Shown here in pieces: positions 1 to 8,239 of a stretch of DNA of 64,000 bases (positions are counted from its first letter, which is position 1; each line of letters starts with the position of its first letter). A model generated the notes under the pieces. That model did no database searches. It worked only from the letters and a program-made list of their open reading frames with translations, and was not told the DNA's origin. The position numbers and the translations under genes were made by a program. This DNA is from Pseudomonas viridiflava (GTDB lineage: Bacteria; Pseudomonadota; Gammaproteobacteria; Pseudomonadales; Pseudomonadaceae), in contig NZ_UTBZ01000048.1 in NCBI RefSeq assembly GCF_900580865.1, forward strand, positions 1 to 64,000. Reading direction: 5' to 3'.

Positions 1-96
1 ACCACGCAGGCGTTGGTGATGCTGGCTCGTAAACTTGCTCGGGTGGTATTCGCCTTGCTGAAAGGGCAAAGCGAATATCAGACAAAAGTCAGTTGA
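1..96 (+). CDS. IS110-family transposase, C-terminal end (partial)
   Basis: The window opens inside a reading frame whose last 31 codons end in TGA at 94-96. The residues (ALVMLARKLARVVFALLKG...) resemble the conserved C-terminal helix of IS110-family DEDD transposases, where an ARKxARxxFxLLK-like segment precedes a short tail. The catalytic parts lie outside the window, so identity rests on this short tail only. The following DNA (a REP palindrome resuming at about 120) fits an IS110 element, because this family often targets REP palindromes. Confidence 0.6.
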   Translation, partial: TTQALVMLARKLARVVFALLKGQSEYQTKVS

Positions 97-121
97 GGGC
101 TTCTCCTCAACCATAGAATCT
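1..121 (+). mobile_element. Right end of an IS110-family insertion sequence in a REP palindrome
   Basis: After the transposase stop only about 25 nt of non-coding DNA remain before sequence identical to the distal half of a Pseudomonas REP (CTCCCACAGTGTTCTGTGGTG from 120). The proximal half of that REP (GCGAGCAGGCTCG) is missing and should lie beyond the left end of the element. IS110 elements insert without target duplication at a core dinucleotide, often CT; the junction here falls at CT (120-121). The exact boundary is inferred. Confidence 0.5.
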
Positions 122-171
122 CCCACAGTGTTCTGTGGTGTGAAGTAAATGGCATTAACAACATCACTCCA

Positions 172-200
172 TGTGGGAGCGAGCCTGCTCGCGAAGGGGC
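172..200 (+). repeat. REP palindrome (single)
   Basis: GTGGGAGCGAGCCTGCTCGC core, the same family as the REP copies near 40.0, 40.9, 48.8 and 58.3 kb. Its inverted partner is the interrupted REP remnant at 120-140. Confidence 0.85.
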
Positions 201-274
201 CAGTCAGAGCAATGAATAATCAAAATTTTCCCAGAACTCCAACTTCCCCCCCGCACCATCTTCAAGCAGACATG

Positions 275-303
275 AAAAAGCCCTCGTCACCGAGGGCTTT
301 TCA
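275..303 (-). terminator. Rho-independent terminator of the pectate lyase gene
   Basis: AAAAGCCCTCG-GTGA-CGAGGGCTTTTT read on the minus strand: a 7-bp GC-rich stem plus flanking A/T pairs and a U-tract, about 22 bp after the pectate lyase stop. Confidence 0.85.
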
Positions 304-325
304 TTGACACGGTTACATCGATCAA

Positions 326-1468
326 TCAGATCTTGCCAGCGCCAGCCTTGGCCTTAACGTCGGCCGCGACTTTGTCCGCGTTCAGCGGGGTGTAGCTGTA
401 AGGCGGGGTCCAGCCGATGTTGGTGCCCCACTTGCAGGTCAGCAAGGTGCCATTGAGCGTAGAACCCTGATCAAGATAGGCGCTGCCACCGTAGTCGCCG
501 GCGATTTTGTCGCAGCCGCTGATGCCGGAGATTTCGAAAGCATTTTTCTCGGAGAAAATCTTCGAGCTTTTGCCCACGCCGTGCGCGTAGCTGAACGGGT
601 AGACCTTATGGCTGGTGCTGCCCACGTGATAGTTGTTGTACAGATGCACCTGGCCGAAGCGCACGCGTGGTGCGCGTGCGGAGATGTTTTCGAACAGGGT
701 GTTGTGGATCGTGACCTTGAGCTTGCCATCATCGGTGGTGCGGCTGTCGCTGGAACCGATCAGGTTGTTCTTCTCGTGCGATTTGAACGCCGAGTAGGAA
801 ATGGTCACGTAGTTGGCACCGTTTTTCACGTCCAGTGCGCCGTCGTGATGTTGCTTTGGACGACCGTTGGCAGTGCCGTTCTGGTCATCGGTGCGGCGGC
901 CATCGGTGAAGGTGACATGGTCGACCCACACATTGTTGGCGCCTTCGATGGTCAACCCGTCGTACTCGGAGTTCCAGTTGCCGGCGCTGCCGTCATTGGC
1001 GTCCCAGATCGGCTCGGGATCCCACGGGTTTTCGATGGTGATGTTGCGGATGATCACATCGTTTTCCTTGGCATAGAAGAAACCCTCGCGGATCTCCGCC
1101 GTGCTGCTCGTACCGACGATGGTAGTCTTGCCCGGGATATCCAGACGGCCGCGCTTTTTCATATCGGCGGTCGTCGTATAAGCTTTGCCTTCGCTGATGT
1201 CGATAGGCCCGGTAATCTTGATGATACGACCGTTGGTGCCGACCGAAGCGCTGAGTGCGGCTTTCAGTTCGGCGGCGTTCTTCACGGTGTAGATGTTGTT
1301 GGCTGCCGCTTTGGAGCCACCCTTGGTGCCACCGTTTTGCGTGGCCCAGCCAGTCGTTGCAACATCCAGCCAGATATCGGCCGCTTGTGCGGGCAGGCTG
1401 GAAAACAGCAGGCTGCCGACGATGGCGCTGGCCAGTTTGCAGGCCGTGAAGGTTGTTGGTTTTGTCAT
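326..1468 (-). CDS. pel: Secreted pectate lyase, polysaccharide lyase family 1
   Basis: This enzyme cleaves polygalacturonate by Ca2+-dependent beta-elimination, giving 4,5-unsaturated oligogalacturonides. The 380-residue protein begins with a Sec signal peptide (about residues 1-29, cut after LPAQA) and continues as a parallel beta-helix. Family motifs are visible: VWVDH near 179-183 (the vWiDH motif of PL1), the [10 protein letters not shown] calcium-site region, and [16 protein letters not shown] near 265, carrying the catalytic arginine. Length is normal for PL1. It is divergent from the GntR regulator gene, and a TTGTCGTACAA operator lies 135 bp upstream of its start. The start is preceded by AAGGATC. 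It is probably the extracellular first step of the locus. A more specific name (PelA, PelC and so on) cannot be fixed without an alignment. Confidence 0.93.
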   Translation of the reverse strand: MTKPTTFTACKLASAIVGSLLFSSLPAQAADIWLDVATTGWATQNGGTKGGSKAAANNIYTVKNAAELKAALSASVGTNGRIIKITGPIDISEGKAYTTTADMKKRGRLDIPGKTTIVGTSSTAEIREGFFYAKENDVIIRNITIENPWDPEPIWDANDGSAGNWNSEYDGLTIEGANNVWVDHVTFTDGRRTDDQNGTANGRPKQHHDGALDVKNGANYVTISYSAFKSHEKNNLIGSSDSRTTDDGKLKVTIHNTLFENISARAPRVRFGQVHLYNNYHVGSTSHKVYPFSYAHGVGKSSKIFSEKNAFEISGISGCDKIAGDYGGSAYLDQGSTLNGTLLTCKWGTNIGWTPPYSYTPLNADKVAADVKAKAGAGKI

Positions 1469-1602
1469 GAGTAATCAGATCCTTGATTAACTTGAGTGTT
1501 TTACACGCGATGTCTCGACGTGTTTCTCGAGCGGACGTCCTTATCGCCATTGCAGCGAATCGAACGTCCGCTGCATGAGAAATCCTATCATTGAACTGGT
1601 GC

Positions 1603-1615
1603 GTTGTCGTACAAC
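1603..1615. promoter_or_regulatory. Predicted operator of the FadR-type regulator
   Basis: GTTGTCGTACAAC is a perfect 5-3-5 palindrome in the pel-gntR divergent region, 52 bp before the regulator's ATG. It fits the GT-N3-AC core of FadR-subfamily GntR sites. Near-copies occur at 5079-5089 and 5267-5277. Confidence 0.6.
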
Positions 1616-1666
1616 TGAATGGGCTATGATGCGTAATTATTCGAAAATTCGAGATTTTTGTTGCTG

Positions 1667-2422
1667 ATGGACAGATCCAACGTCACCCCCAATGTTCGTC
1701 GCCGGCATCGCAGCCTGGCGGAGGACCTGGTCACCGAGCTGTCCCGACGCATCTGCAGCGGCGAACTCGCGCGTGCGACGAAGCTGCCGACTGAATCTCA
1801 GGTCATGGCCGAGCACGGCGTCAGTCGCACGGTCGTGCGTGAGGCGATATCGCGTCTGCAGGCAGCGGGTCTGGTGGAGACCCGTCACGGTATCGGCACC
1901 TTTGTTCAGGACATTCCCAGCCCGAGCGGTTTTCGCATTGATCCGGACAGCATCGTCACGCTTCAGGATGTCTTGGCGGTGCTTGAATTGCGCATCACCC
2001 TTGAGGTCGAGGCCGCCGGCCTGGCATGTGCGCGGCGTACCGATGAGCAGCTGCAACTGATGCGTGATTCGCTGGATGCCATCAATTCCCGCGCCGTCAG
2101 TGTCGACTACGCCGTGTCGGCGGATTTCCAGTTCCACCAGCAAATTGCGCTGGCCACCGGCAACCGCTATTTCACCGACATCATGCTGCACCTGGGCGCG
2201 AATATTCTGCCGCGCACACGTCTGCATTCCAAACGCCTGGAGAATGACCGCAAGGAACCCTATCTGGAGCGCCTCAGTCGCGAGCATGAAGACATTTACA
2301 TTGCGATTGTCCGGCGTGATTCCGACGCCGCACGCGCTGCCATGCGTTTGCATCTGTCCAACAGCCGCGAGCGTCTGCGCCGCGCTTACGAAGCTGCAGA
2401 CGCGGCGGCGTTGAACGTCTGA
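1667..2422 (+). CDS. GntR-family transcriptional regulator, FadR subfamily (FCD domain)
   Basis: A 251-residue regulator. The N-terminal winged helix (about 10-78) includes LPTESQVMAEHGVSRTVVREAISRLQAAGLVETRHGIGTF-type residues diagnostic of GntR. The all-helical FCD effector domain (about 95-235) carries the D and H residues that usually bind a metal and a carboxylate ligand. FadR-type members next to uronate genes normally sense hexuronate or aldarate intermediates and act as repressors. A palindrome at 1603-1615 suggests autoregulation and control of pel. The start is uncertain: TTG at 1658 is possible, but ATG at 1667 was preferred; neither has a clear Shine-Dalgarno. It lies 4 bp tail-to-tail from the lactonase gene. 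Confidence 0.9.
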   Translation: MDRSNVTPNVRRRHRSLAEDLVTELSRRICSGELARATKLPTESQVMAEHGVSRTVVREAISRLQAAGLVETRHGIGTFVQDIPSPSGFRIDPDSIVTLQDVLAVLELRITLEVEAAGLACARRTDEQLQLMRDSLDAINSRAVSVDYAVSADFQFHQQIALATGNRYFTDIMLHLGANILPRTRLHSKRLENDRKEPYLERLSREHEDIYIAIVRRDSDAARAAMRLHLSNSRERLRRAYEAADAAALNV

Positions 2423-2426
2423 ATCC

Positions 2427-3320
2427 TCAGGCGCGGGCCTTGGGTTCAGGCAGGCCTTGAACGCCCGGGTTGAGCGCAAAGACCCCGCCCGCCAGTGGCT
2501 GATCGGTGAGGTCGATGCCTTGCGGGCGAATCGAGGTGACAAACAGGGTGTCGAGCCGAGGGCCGCCAAAGGCACACATCGTCGGTTTCTTTACCGGTAC
2601 CGGCAGCGCGCGATCCAGTTTCCCCTGCGGGGTAAAGCGCAACACCAGGCCGGCATCAATCGCGCAGATCCAGTAACAACCGTGTGAATCGACGGCGGCA
2701 CCGTCCGGTCGACCGGGGTGGTCGTTCATGTCGACGAACACGCGGCGGTTGTGCGGCGTGCCACTGTCGATGTCGTAATCGAAGGCCCAGATCAGTTGCC
2801 GGCTCGGGTGCGAATCGGACAGATACAGGATGCTCCCGTCGGGACTGAACGCCAGGCCGTTGGGCACCACAAGGTCCTCCAGTTGCGGCGCCAGCATCGA
2901 TACATCGTTCGGGTTCTGCGCGTCGTAGCGATACAGCGCGCCGACCGCCTCGGCGCCCATAGCGGTTGGCATCGAGCTGGCCCAGAAGCGTCCCTGACGA
3001 TCGCAGCGACCATCATTGAAACGCATGCTCGGGCGGGCGTGCTCGACGCCGATGAGCTTTTCGGCAGCCAGACGTCCGTCAACCTGCGGGCGCAGTTTGA
3101 ACAGTCCACTTTCCTGCGCGCCCAGCCAATGTCCCGCTTCGCTGCGGGCGATACAGGCGAGCATTTCGTCCGCCTGCCAGCAGTCGGTCTGGCCGTCGAG
3201 CTGCCAGCGATGCAAACGGCCGGCCGGAATATCCACCCAATACAAGGCGTTCTCGTCGGCTTGCCAGACCGGGCTTTCACCGGTGGTGTTGCGCGCATCG
3301 ACAATCAGTTCGGCACTCAT
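2427..3320 (-). CDS. SMP-30/gluconolactonase-family sugar-acid lactonase
   Basis: A 297-residue six-bladed beta-propeller lactonase. Metal-ligand positions of the family are visible in order: GESPVW (Glu), RFNDGRCDRQGRFW (Asn), VPNGLAFSPDG (Asn) and GRPDGAAVDSHGCYW (Asp). Its ATG overlaps the uronate dehydrogenase stop by 4 bp, so the two are translationally coupled. Uronate dehydrogenase yields an aldarolactone, so the likely role is hydrolysis of galactaro-/glucaro-1,5-lactone to the open aldarate in the cytoplasm. No signal peptide is seen. The precise substrate is inferred from context; L-arabinono- or gluconolactonase activity cannot be excluded. Confidence 0.88.
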   Translation of the reverse strand: MSAELIVDARNTTGESPVWQADENALYWVDIPAGRLHRWQLDGQTDCWQADEMLACIARSEAGHWLGAQESGLFKLRPQVDGRLAAEKLIGVEHARPSMRFNDGRCDRQGRFWASSMPTAMGAEAVGALYRYDAQNPNDVSMLAPQLEDLVVPNGLAFSPDGSILYLSDSHPSRQLIWAFDYDIDSGTPHNRRVFVDMNDHPGRPDGAAVDSHGCYWICAIDAGLVLRFTPQGKLDRALPVPVKKPTMCAFGGPRLDTLFVTSIRPQGIDLTDQPLAGGVFALNPGVQGLPEPKARA

Positions 3321-4159
3321 GAGCGCGTCTGCGCCGGCGTTTCAAACGGACCTGCTGCGGTAAACGCGCCGCCCTGATACAAGCGGTCCGGGTGGTCGGC
3401 AGCGAGTGCCGGTTGTTGTTCGACCTTTGCGCGAAAGGCTTCGGAGCTGTCCTGCGGCGCAAAGCCCAGGTGCGCGGCGTGGCGGTTGTTCCACCACTGA
3501 TCACGGTTGGCGGACACCCCGTAAATCACGCTGTGCCCGACATCGCTGGCCAGCAGAGCGCGGGCGATCAGGTGCTCGAGATCGGTATAGCTCAGCCAGG
3601 TCGCCAGCATGCGCAGGTTGCGCGGTTCGGGGAACGAGGAGCCGATGCGCAGGCTCACTGTTTCGATGCCATAGCGGTGGAAATAGAACGTTGCCAGGTC
3701 CTCGCCGTAAGCCTTCGACAAGCCGTAGTAACCGTCCGGGCGACGCGGCGAATGGGCGTCGATCTGTTCGTCCTGCGAGTAGAAACCGGTGACGTGGTTG
3801 GAGCTGGCGAACACGATGCGCTTGACCCCGTGCAGACGCGCGGCCTCATAAACATGAAAGGTGCCGCGAATATTCGCCTCGAGAATTTCTTCGAAGGATC
3901 GCTCCACCGAGATCCCGCCCAAATGCACGATGGCATCGACGCCCTCGACCAGCGCGGCGACAGCGGCCTTGTCGCTTAGATTGCAGTTGATCACTTCGTC
4001 ATGCGCGCCGCGGCTCGGCGCCATTGCACTGATGTCCGAGGAGCGGACGATGTCGGCGTGAACCTGCAGGGTTTCGCGCAGAATCTGGCCGAGCCCACCG
4101 GCGGCGCCGGTCAGCAAAATACGGTTGAAGGGTTTGGCCTGCGTGGTTTGTGTGGTCAT
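3317..4159 (-). CDS. udh: Uronate dehydrogenase (NAD-dependent)
   Basis: It oxidises D-galacturonate or D-glucuronate to the corresponding aldaro-1,5-lactone, the first step of the oxidative uronate pathway. The 280-residue short-chain (extended SDR) protein has the nucleotide-binding loop LLTGAAGGLG near residue 14, an ASSNHV segment supplying the catalytic Ser, and a YGLSK catalytic Tyr-Lys pair. The whole chain closely resembles the Pseudomonas syringae enzyme as remembered (VERSFEEILEANIRG, SSFPEPRNLRM, YQGGAF). The start at 4159 was chosen because GGAAGACCCGACC precedes the ATG; an upstream in-frame start at 4219 has no such site and adds an unrelated extension. It is followed by its coupled lactonase and preceded by the porin gene. 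Confidence 0.95.
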   Translation of the reverse strand: MTTQTTQAKPFNRILLTGAAGGLGQILRETLQVHADIVRSSDISAMAPSRGAHDEVINCNLSDKAAVAALVEGVDAIVHLGGISVERSFEEILEANIRGTFHVYEAARLHGVKRIVFASSNHVTGFYSQDEQIDAHSPRRPDGYYGLSKAYGEDLATFYFHRYGIETVSLRIGSSFPEPRNLRMLATWLSYTDLEHLIARALLASDVGHSVIYGVSANRDQWWNNRHAAHLGFAPQDSSEAFRAKVEQQPALAADHPDRLYQGGAFTAAGPFETPAQTRS

Positions 4160-4255
4160 GGTCGGGTCTTCCATTACGCGGTGGTGAAGAGGGTGGGCGG
4201 CAGGGTGCCTGCCCGACAAGCGATGCGCGCTCGCCAGGCAAAAGCTGCGCGCGGC

Positions 4256-4981
4256 TTACATGAAGTTGTACTGCACGCCCAGACGCCAGCGAGCCTGGCG
4301 GTCGGGTGAGGTTGACTCGACTTTGATGTCGCCGATTTCCATGAAGGGCGCCCATTGTTTGGTGAGCTTGTATTTGACGATCAGGTTCTGTTCGTAGTCG
4401 CTCTTCTTGTTGTCGTAGCGGATGTAGTCGGTCTTGAAATAGATGAACTGATATTCGTAAGCCCACTTGTTGGCTGGCGTGTAGCCGAGCCAGCCTTCGA
4501 AGCGGTGGGTGGTCTGGTCATCCTTGTAGTGATCGGGCATGTCTTTGTTGACCTGATCGCGATCGAGTTTGCGCAGGTCCAGGCGATAGCGCGTCGCTAC
4601 GTAGAAGGCGTCGTCGATTTTGTAGTTGTACTTGAGGCCGAACTTGTAGGCGGTCGCATCCTTGGAGCTGTCCATCTGAAACGCCGGGGTCAGCGTCGAC
4701 TGCGCGCTGAGCTTGTAGTTGTAGCTCACGGTGAACTCATGGCCGTTGTTGACCATGTTGTCGTAGGCGACATCTTTGCGGTCACCGGCCGTGCGGTATT
4801 TCATCTCCGCCTCAAACCCCAGTCCACTGTCCAGGCGGTAGTTGAGCTTGATTCGGTCGGCGTGGGCGCTGTCCTCCTCGGTGTACTGGTGGCGGTAGTT
4901 GAGGCTGGCGGAGTCAGCGTTGACAGCGAAGGGCAGGCCGAGGGCCGCGACAGTGACGAGCGTGCGTAGGGTGGTGTTCAT
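4256..4981 (-). CDS. Oligogalacturonate-specific outer-membrane porin, KdgM family
   Basis: A 241-residue exported protein: signal peptide about 1-22 (LPFAVNADS), then alternating short hydrophobic/charged strands expected for a 12-stranded barrel rich in Tyr, Lys and Arg. It ends in an aromatic-rich strand (RLGVQYNFM). KdgM/NanC porins form narrow basic pores for acidic oligosaccharides. It heads the minus-strand group porin-udh-lactonase and is divergent from the enolase-superfamily gene, with two predicted operators in between. The probable role is moving pectate lyase products into the periplasm, where the PehX-like hydrolase (13958-15775) can act. Confidence 0.88.
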   Translation of the reverse strand: MNTTLRTLVTVAALGLPFAVNADSASLNYRHQYTEEDSAHADRIKLNYRLDSGLGFEAEMKYRTAGDRKDVAYDNMVNNGHEFTVSYNYKLSAQSTLTPAFQMDSSKDATAYKFGLKYNYKIDDAFYVATRYRLDLRKLDRDQVNKDMPDHYKDDQTTHRFEGWLGYTPANKWAYEYQFIYFKTDYIRYDNKKSDYEQNLIVKYKLTKQWAPFMEIGDIKVESTSPDRQARWRLGVQYNFM

Positions 4982-5078
4982 ACGGTCTTCTTTTTTGTTT
5001 TTGTTAGGGTCGTTTGACGAGTACTACAGGCACCGCGATGTTGCGTATGGCTCTCATTTGAGGCGCAGATATAAGTTA

Positions 5079-5089
5079 TCGTACGACAA
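5079..5089. promoter_or_regulatory. Predicted GntR operator, copy 2
   Basis: TCGTACGACAA; its reverse complement TTGTCGTACGA matches the 1604-1614 site at 10 of 11 positions. It lies about 100 bp upstream of the porin start. Confidence 0.5.
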
Positions 5090-5266
5090 GATGACTCGTC
5101 TACGTGATTTTGCTGGTTTAGAAACATGTTGATACATATATGCCCTGTGAATAGGGGTCTAAAGCAAGTCCTGTTATTACTTAGTCATCTTTAAATATGG
5201 CGCTTTGCTGGACGTTTAGCCGGAAAGGCTTCGATTCGAAGAAGAGTTATTGGGTCTTTTCAAGCG

Positions 5267-5277
5267 TTGTACGATGA
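5267..5277. promoter_or_regulatory. Predicted GntR operator, copy 3
   Basis: TTGTACGATGA; its reverse complement TCATCGTACAA matches the 1604-1614 site at 9 of 11 positions. It is 65 bp upstream of the enolase-superfamily start. The remaining DNA of this 360-bp divergent gap is AT-richer than the genes and shows no other clear feature. Confidence 0.45.
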
Positions 5278-5341
5278 CCTATGATCGATCGCAACCGACG
5301 ACACTCCTGTCACAAATCCAATAAGAAGGCTCAAGACGTCC

Positions 5342-6496
5342 ATGAGAATCACAGCAGTCAACGTCCAGGTTTTTTCCTATCCCACTCGCCGCGCGGTCGA
5401 CAGCGCCGGCCATGCTCATCCCGGTGATGTCAGTCAGGCGCAAATGGCGTTGCTGCGCATCCAGACCGAAGACGGCAAAGAGGGTTACGCCCTCGGTGCG
5501 CCGGAACTGATTCGTCCTTATGTGCTGGATGGTTTTGTGCGCAAGGTGCTGGTCGGGCAGAACGCCTTTGATCGCGAAAAGATCTGGCATGACCTGGCGC
5601 ACTGGCAGCGTGGCAGCGCCAGCCAGTTGACTGATCGCGCGCTGGCATTGGTCGAGCAGGCGTTGTGGGATTGGGCGGGGCGCAAGCTCGGCGTGCCGGT
5701 GCACAAATTGATTGGCGGTTTTCGCGACAAGGTGCCGGCATACGGCTCAACCATGTGCGGCGATGAATTGCCTGAGGGCCTGGCGACGCCGGAAGACTAC
5801 GGACGCTTTGCCGAAACGCTGGTCAAGCGCGGCTACAAGGCGATCAAGTTGCACACCTGGATGCCGCCGGTCTCGTTCGCACCGAGCCCGCGCATTGACG
5901 TCAAAGCCTGCGCGGCAGTGCGCGAAGCGGTGGGCCCGGACATCGCCTTGATGCTCGACGGTTATCACTGGTACAGCCGCACCGAAGCGCTGTACATCGG
6001 ACGTGAACTGGAAAAACTCGATTTCGCCTGGTTCGAAGAACCGATGATGGAAGAGTCCGCCGAATCCTATGCCTGGCTGGCGGGGCAACTGGACATTCCG
6101 GTACTCGGGCCGGAAACCCTGTCCGGCAAACACCTGAGCCGGGCCAGTTGGGTCAAGCACGACGTTTGCGACATCCTGCGTGCCGGTGTTGCCGGGGTCG
6201 GCGGGATCGGGCCTTGCCTGAAAGTCGCACACATGGCCGAGTCGTTTGGCATGGACTGCGAAATCCATGGCAACGGCGCAGCCAACCTGACGGTGGTCGG
6301 CGCGATCAAGAACTGCACCTGGTACGAGCGCGGCTTGCTGCACCCGTATCTGGATTACGACGAGGTGCCGGCATACCTCAAGCGCCTGGTCGACCCGATG
6401 GACAGCGACGGTTTTGTGCATTTGTCCGACCTGCCGGGTCTGGGCGAAGACATCGACTTCAACTTCATCGAGATGAACACGCTTAAAAGCTTCTGA
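5342..6496 (+). CDS. Enolase-superfamily sugar-acid dehydratase or lactone cycloisomerase (mandelate racemase subgroup)
   Basis: A 384-residue protein with the capping N-terminal domain and TIM barrel of the mandelate racemase/muconate-lactonising group. Metal ligands are visible as LMLDGYHW (Asp), WFEEPM (Glu) and LGPETLS (Glu). The second-strand catalytic motif reads KLH rather than the KxK of classic mandelate racemase, and a later EIHGNGAA supplies a His. In an oxidative uronate locus the known possibilities are galactarate/glucarate dehydratase or galactarolactone cycloisomerase; the residues do not decide between them. It starts the long plus-strand operon with the ABC transporter. The downstream keto-deoxy-glucarate dehydratase and semialdehyde dehydrogenase are not in this window. 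Confidence 0.82.
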   Translation: MRITAVNVQVFSYPTRRAVDSAGHAHPGDVSQAQMALLRIQTEDGKEGYALGAPELIRPYVLDGFVRKVLVGQNAFDREKIWHDLAHWQRGSASQLTDRALALVEQALWDWAGRKLGVPVHKLIGGFRDKVPAYGSTMCGDELPEGLATPEDYGRFAETLVKRGYKAIKLHTWMPPVSFAPSPRIDVKACAAVREAVGPDIALMLDGYHWYSRTEALYIGRELEKLDFAWFEEPMMEESAESYAWLAGQLDIPVLGPETLSGKHLSRASWVKHDVCDILRAGVAGVGGIGPCLKVAHMAESFGMDCEIHGNGAANLTVVGAIKNCTWYERGLLHPYLDYDEVPAYLKRLVDPMDSDGFVHLSDLPGLGEDIDFNFIEMNTLKSF

Positions 6497-6510
6497 CGTG
6501 TACGCGGGCT

Positions 6511-6528
6511 GCCCGGTGCATGCCGGGC
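6511..6528 (+). other. Intercistronic hairpin before the first binding protein
   Basis: GCCCGG-TGCATG-CCGGGC, a 6-bp GC-only stem without a U-tract. Similar hairpins follow both binding-protein genes (weak CCGG/CCGG at 8203-8215, strong at 10941-10966), a pattern usual for differential mRNA stability in binding-protein operons. Confidence 0.5.
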
Positions 6529-6568
6529 TGTCCGAGAGCCCTATAAATATAAGAAAGGCACTCTCGCT

Positions 6569-8179
6569 ATGAACATTCTTCCTTCGCTGTGGGCGCGGGT
6601 TCTGGCGGCTACCCTGACGGTGACCGCGCTACCTGTCGTCCATGCCAAAACCCCGGCCGATCAATTGATCGTCGGCATGAGCATGATCAATCTGCTGTCC
6701 CTCGACCCGGCGGCGGCCACTGGCCTGGACGTGTCGGAGATCAATGCCAACCTCTATGACATGTTGCTGGTGCAAGACGTCGCTGCGCCGGATCAGCTGT
6801 TGCCGGCACTCGCCGAGCGCTGGCAAGTCAGCGACGACCGTAAGACCCTGACCTTCAATCTGCGCCAGGGCGTGCAATTTCAATCCGGCAACCCGTTGAG
6901 CGCCGAAGACGTCGCCTGGTCGTTGCAGCGCGTGCTCAAACTCAATCTCGCATTGGCGTCGACCTGGAAGGCTTACGGTTTTACCGCCGACAATGTCGAG
7001 CGTTCGATGCGCGCGACTGATGCCAATACCTTCGTCATTGAATTGCCGCGAGCGACCGATCCGCAGTTGGTGCTCAACACGCTGGCGACGTCGCCAAGCG
7101 CCTTCATTCTCGACCGCAAAAAAGTCCTCGAACATCAGAAGAACAATGACCTGGGCGCCGCCTGGCTGGTGACGCACGCCGCCGGCAGTGGTGCCTTCGT
7201 GCTTAATGACTGGCGCGCCAACGACGTGATTCTGATGAGCCGTTTCGACGGTTATTGGGGTGGCCCGGCCAAGCTCAAGCGCATCGTCATGCGCAACATG
7301 ACCGAGTCGCAGTCGTTGCGTCTGATGATCGAACGGGGCGACCTCGACATCGCCAAAGGCATGTCGGCGCCGGACATCCAGGCCTTGCAGAAAAGCGACA
7401 AAGTCCGCACGCAAACCCTGCAACGCGGCACGCTGTACTACGTCGCGCTGAGTGTGAAGCAGCCGATGTTCGCCGACGCGCGCGTGCGCAAGGCCGTGCG
7501 CTCGCTGATCGATTACCAGGGCATCAACCAGACCGTCATGCCGCACTACGGCGTGATCAATCAGCGGCCGATGCCGTTGGGACTGGCCGCGCGCCTGCCG
7601 GATCCCGGTTATCGACTGAATGTCGATGAGGCAAAAAAACTTCTCGCTGACGCCGGTTACCCGAACGGGTTCAAAACCAGTATTCGCGTGCTGGCCGAGC
7701 CGCCGTTCATCAACATTGCCTCCAACCTGCAATCGACGTTGGCGCAGGCCGGGATCGAAGCCAGCATCATCACCGGCACCGGTAACCAGATCTACGGCGC
7801 CATGCGTGAGCGCAGTTTCGACATCATCGTCGGCCGTGGCGGTGGCGGTGCCGAACGTCATCCTCATTCGAGCCTGCGCACGCTGGTGTACAACCCGGAT
7901 AACCGTGACGAAGCCAAGCTGAGCAACTTCCAGGGCTGGCGCACTTCGTTCTACAGTCCCGAGTTGAATCAGTTGATCGAGAGTGCCGAAGTCGAGCCCG
8001 ATGCGCAGAAACAGCAGGCGCAGTATCAGGACATCCAGCAGCAACTCGATCAGCAAGTGGGCGCGATTCTGCCGGTCTCGCAGATGACCGACACGGTGCT
8101 GGTCTACGCCGATGTTGCCGATTTCCAAGGGCACACGGCCGCGACCACGCGCTACAAAGACGTCTACAAAAAACGCTGA
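6569..8179 (+). CDS. ABC transporter substrate-binding protein, family 5 (peptide/opine type), copy 1
   Basis: A 536-residue periplasmic binding protein with a signal peptide of about 27 residues (TALPVVHA cut before KTPADQ). The mature chain shows the SBP_bac_5 layout: DPAAATG start of lobe I, FNLRQGVQFQSGNPLSAEDVAWSLQR, and FDGYWGGPAKLKRIVMRNM. Family 5 proteins bind peptides, nickel, opines or oligosaccharides. Position between an aldarate enzyme and polygalacturonase suggests an oligogalacturonide or uronate-derived ligand, which is inference. It is strongly similar throughout to the second copy at 9324-10934, from which it is separated by one permease gene. Confidence 0.9.
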   Translation: MNILPSLWARVLAATLTVTALPVVHAKTPADQLIVGMSMINLLSLDPAAATGLDVSEINANLYDMLLVQDVAAPDQLLPALAERWQVSDDRKTLTFNLRQGVQFQSGNPLSAEDVAWSLQRVLKLNLALASTWKAYGFTADNVERSMRATDANTFVIELPRATDPQLVLNTLATSPSAFILDRKKVLEHQKNNDLGAAWLVTHAAGSGAFVLNDWRANDVILMSRFDGYWGGPAKLKRIVMRNMTESQSLRLMIERGDLDIAKGMSAPDIQALQKSDKVRTQTLQRGTLYYVALSVKQPMFADARVRKAVRSLIDYQGINQTVMPHYGVINQRPMPLGLAARLPDPGYRLNVDEAKKLLADAGYPNGFKTSIRVLAEPPFINIASNLQSTLAQAGIEASIITGTGNQIYGAMRERSFDIIVGRGGGGAERHPHSSLRTLVYNPDNRDEAKLSNFQGWRTSFYSPELNQLIESAEVEPDAQKQQAQYQDIQQQLDQQVGAILPVSQMTDTVLVYADVADFQGHTAATTRYKDVYKKR

Positions 8180-8239
8180 AATGCACGGATGAACTTCGCG
8201 TGCCGGGTGCACCGGTGACCGTTTTATCAGGAGCTGACT

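Noticed and set aside
581..1474. 297-codon plus-strand open frame opposite the pectate lyase gene
   Set aside because: Antisense shadow typical of high-GC DNA; the minus-strand frame encodes a clear PL1 protein.
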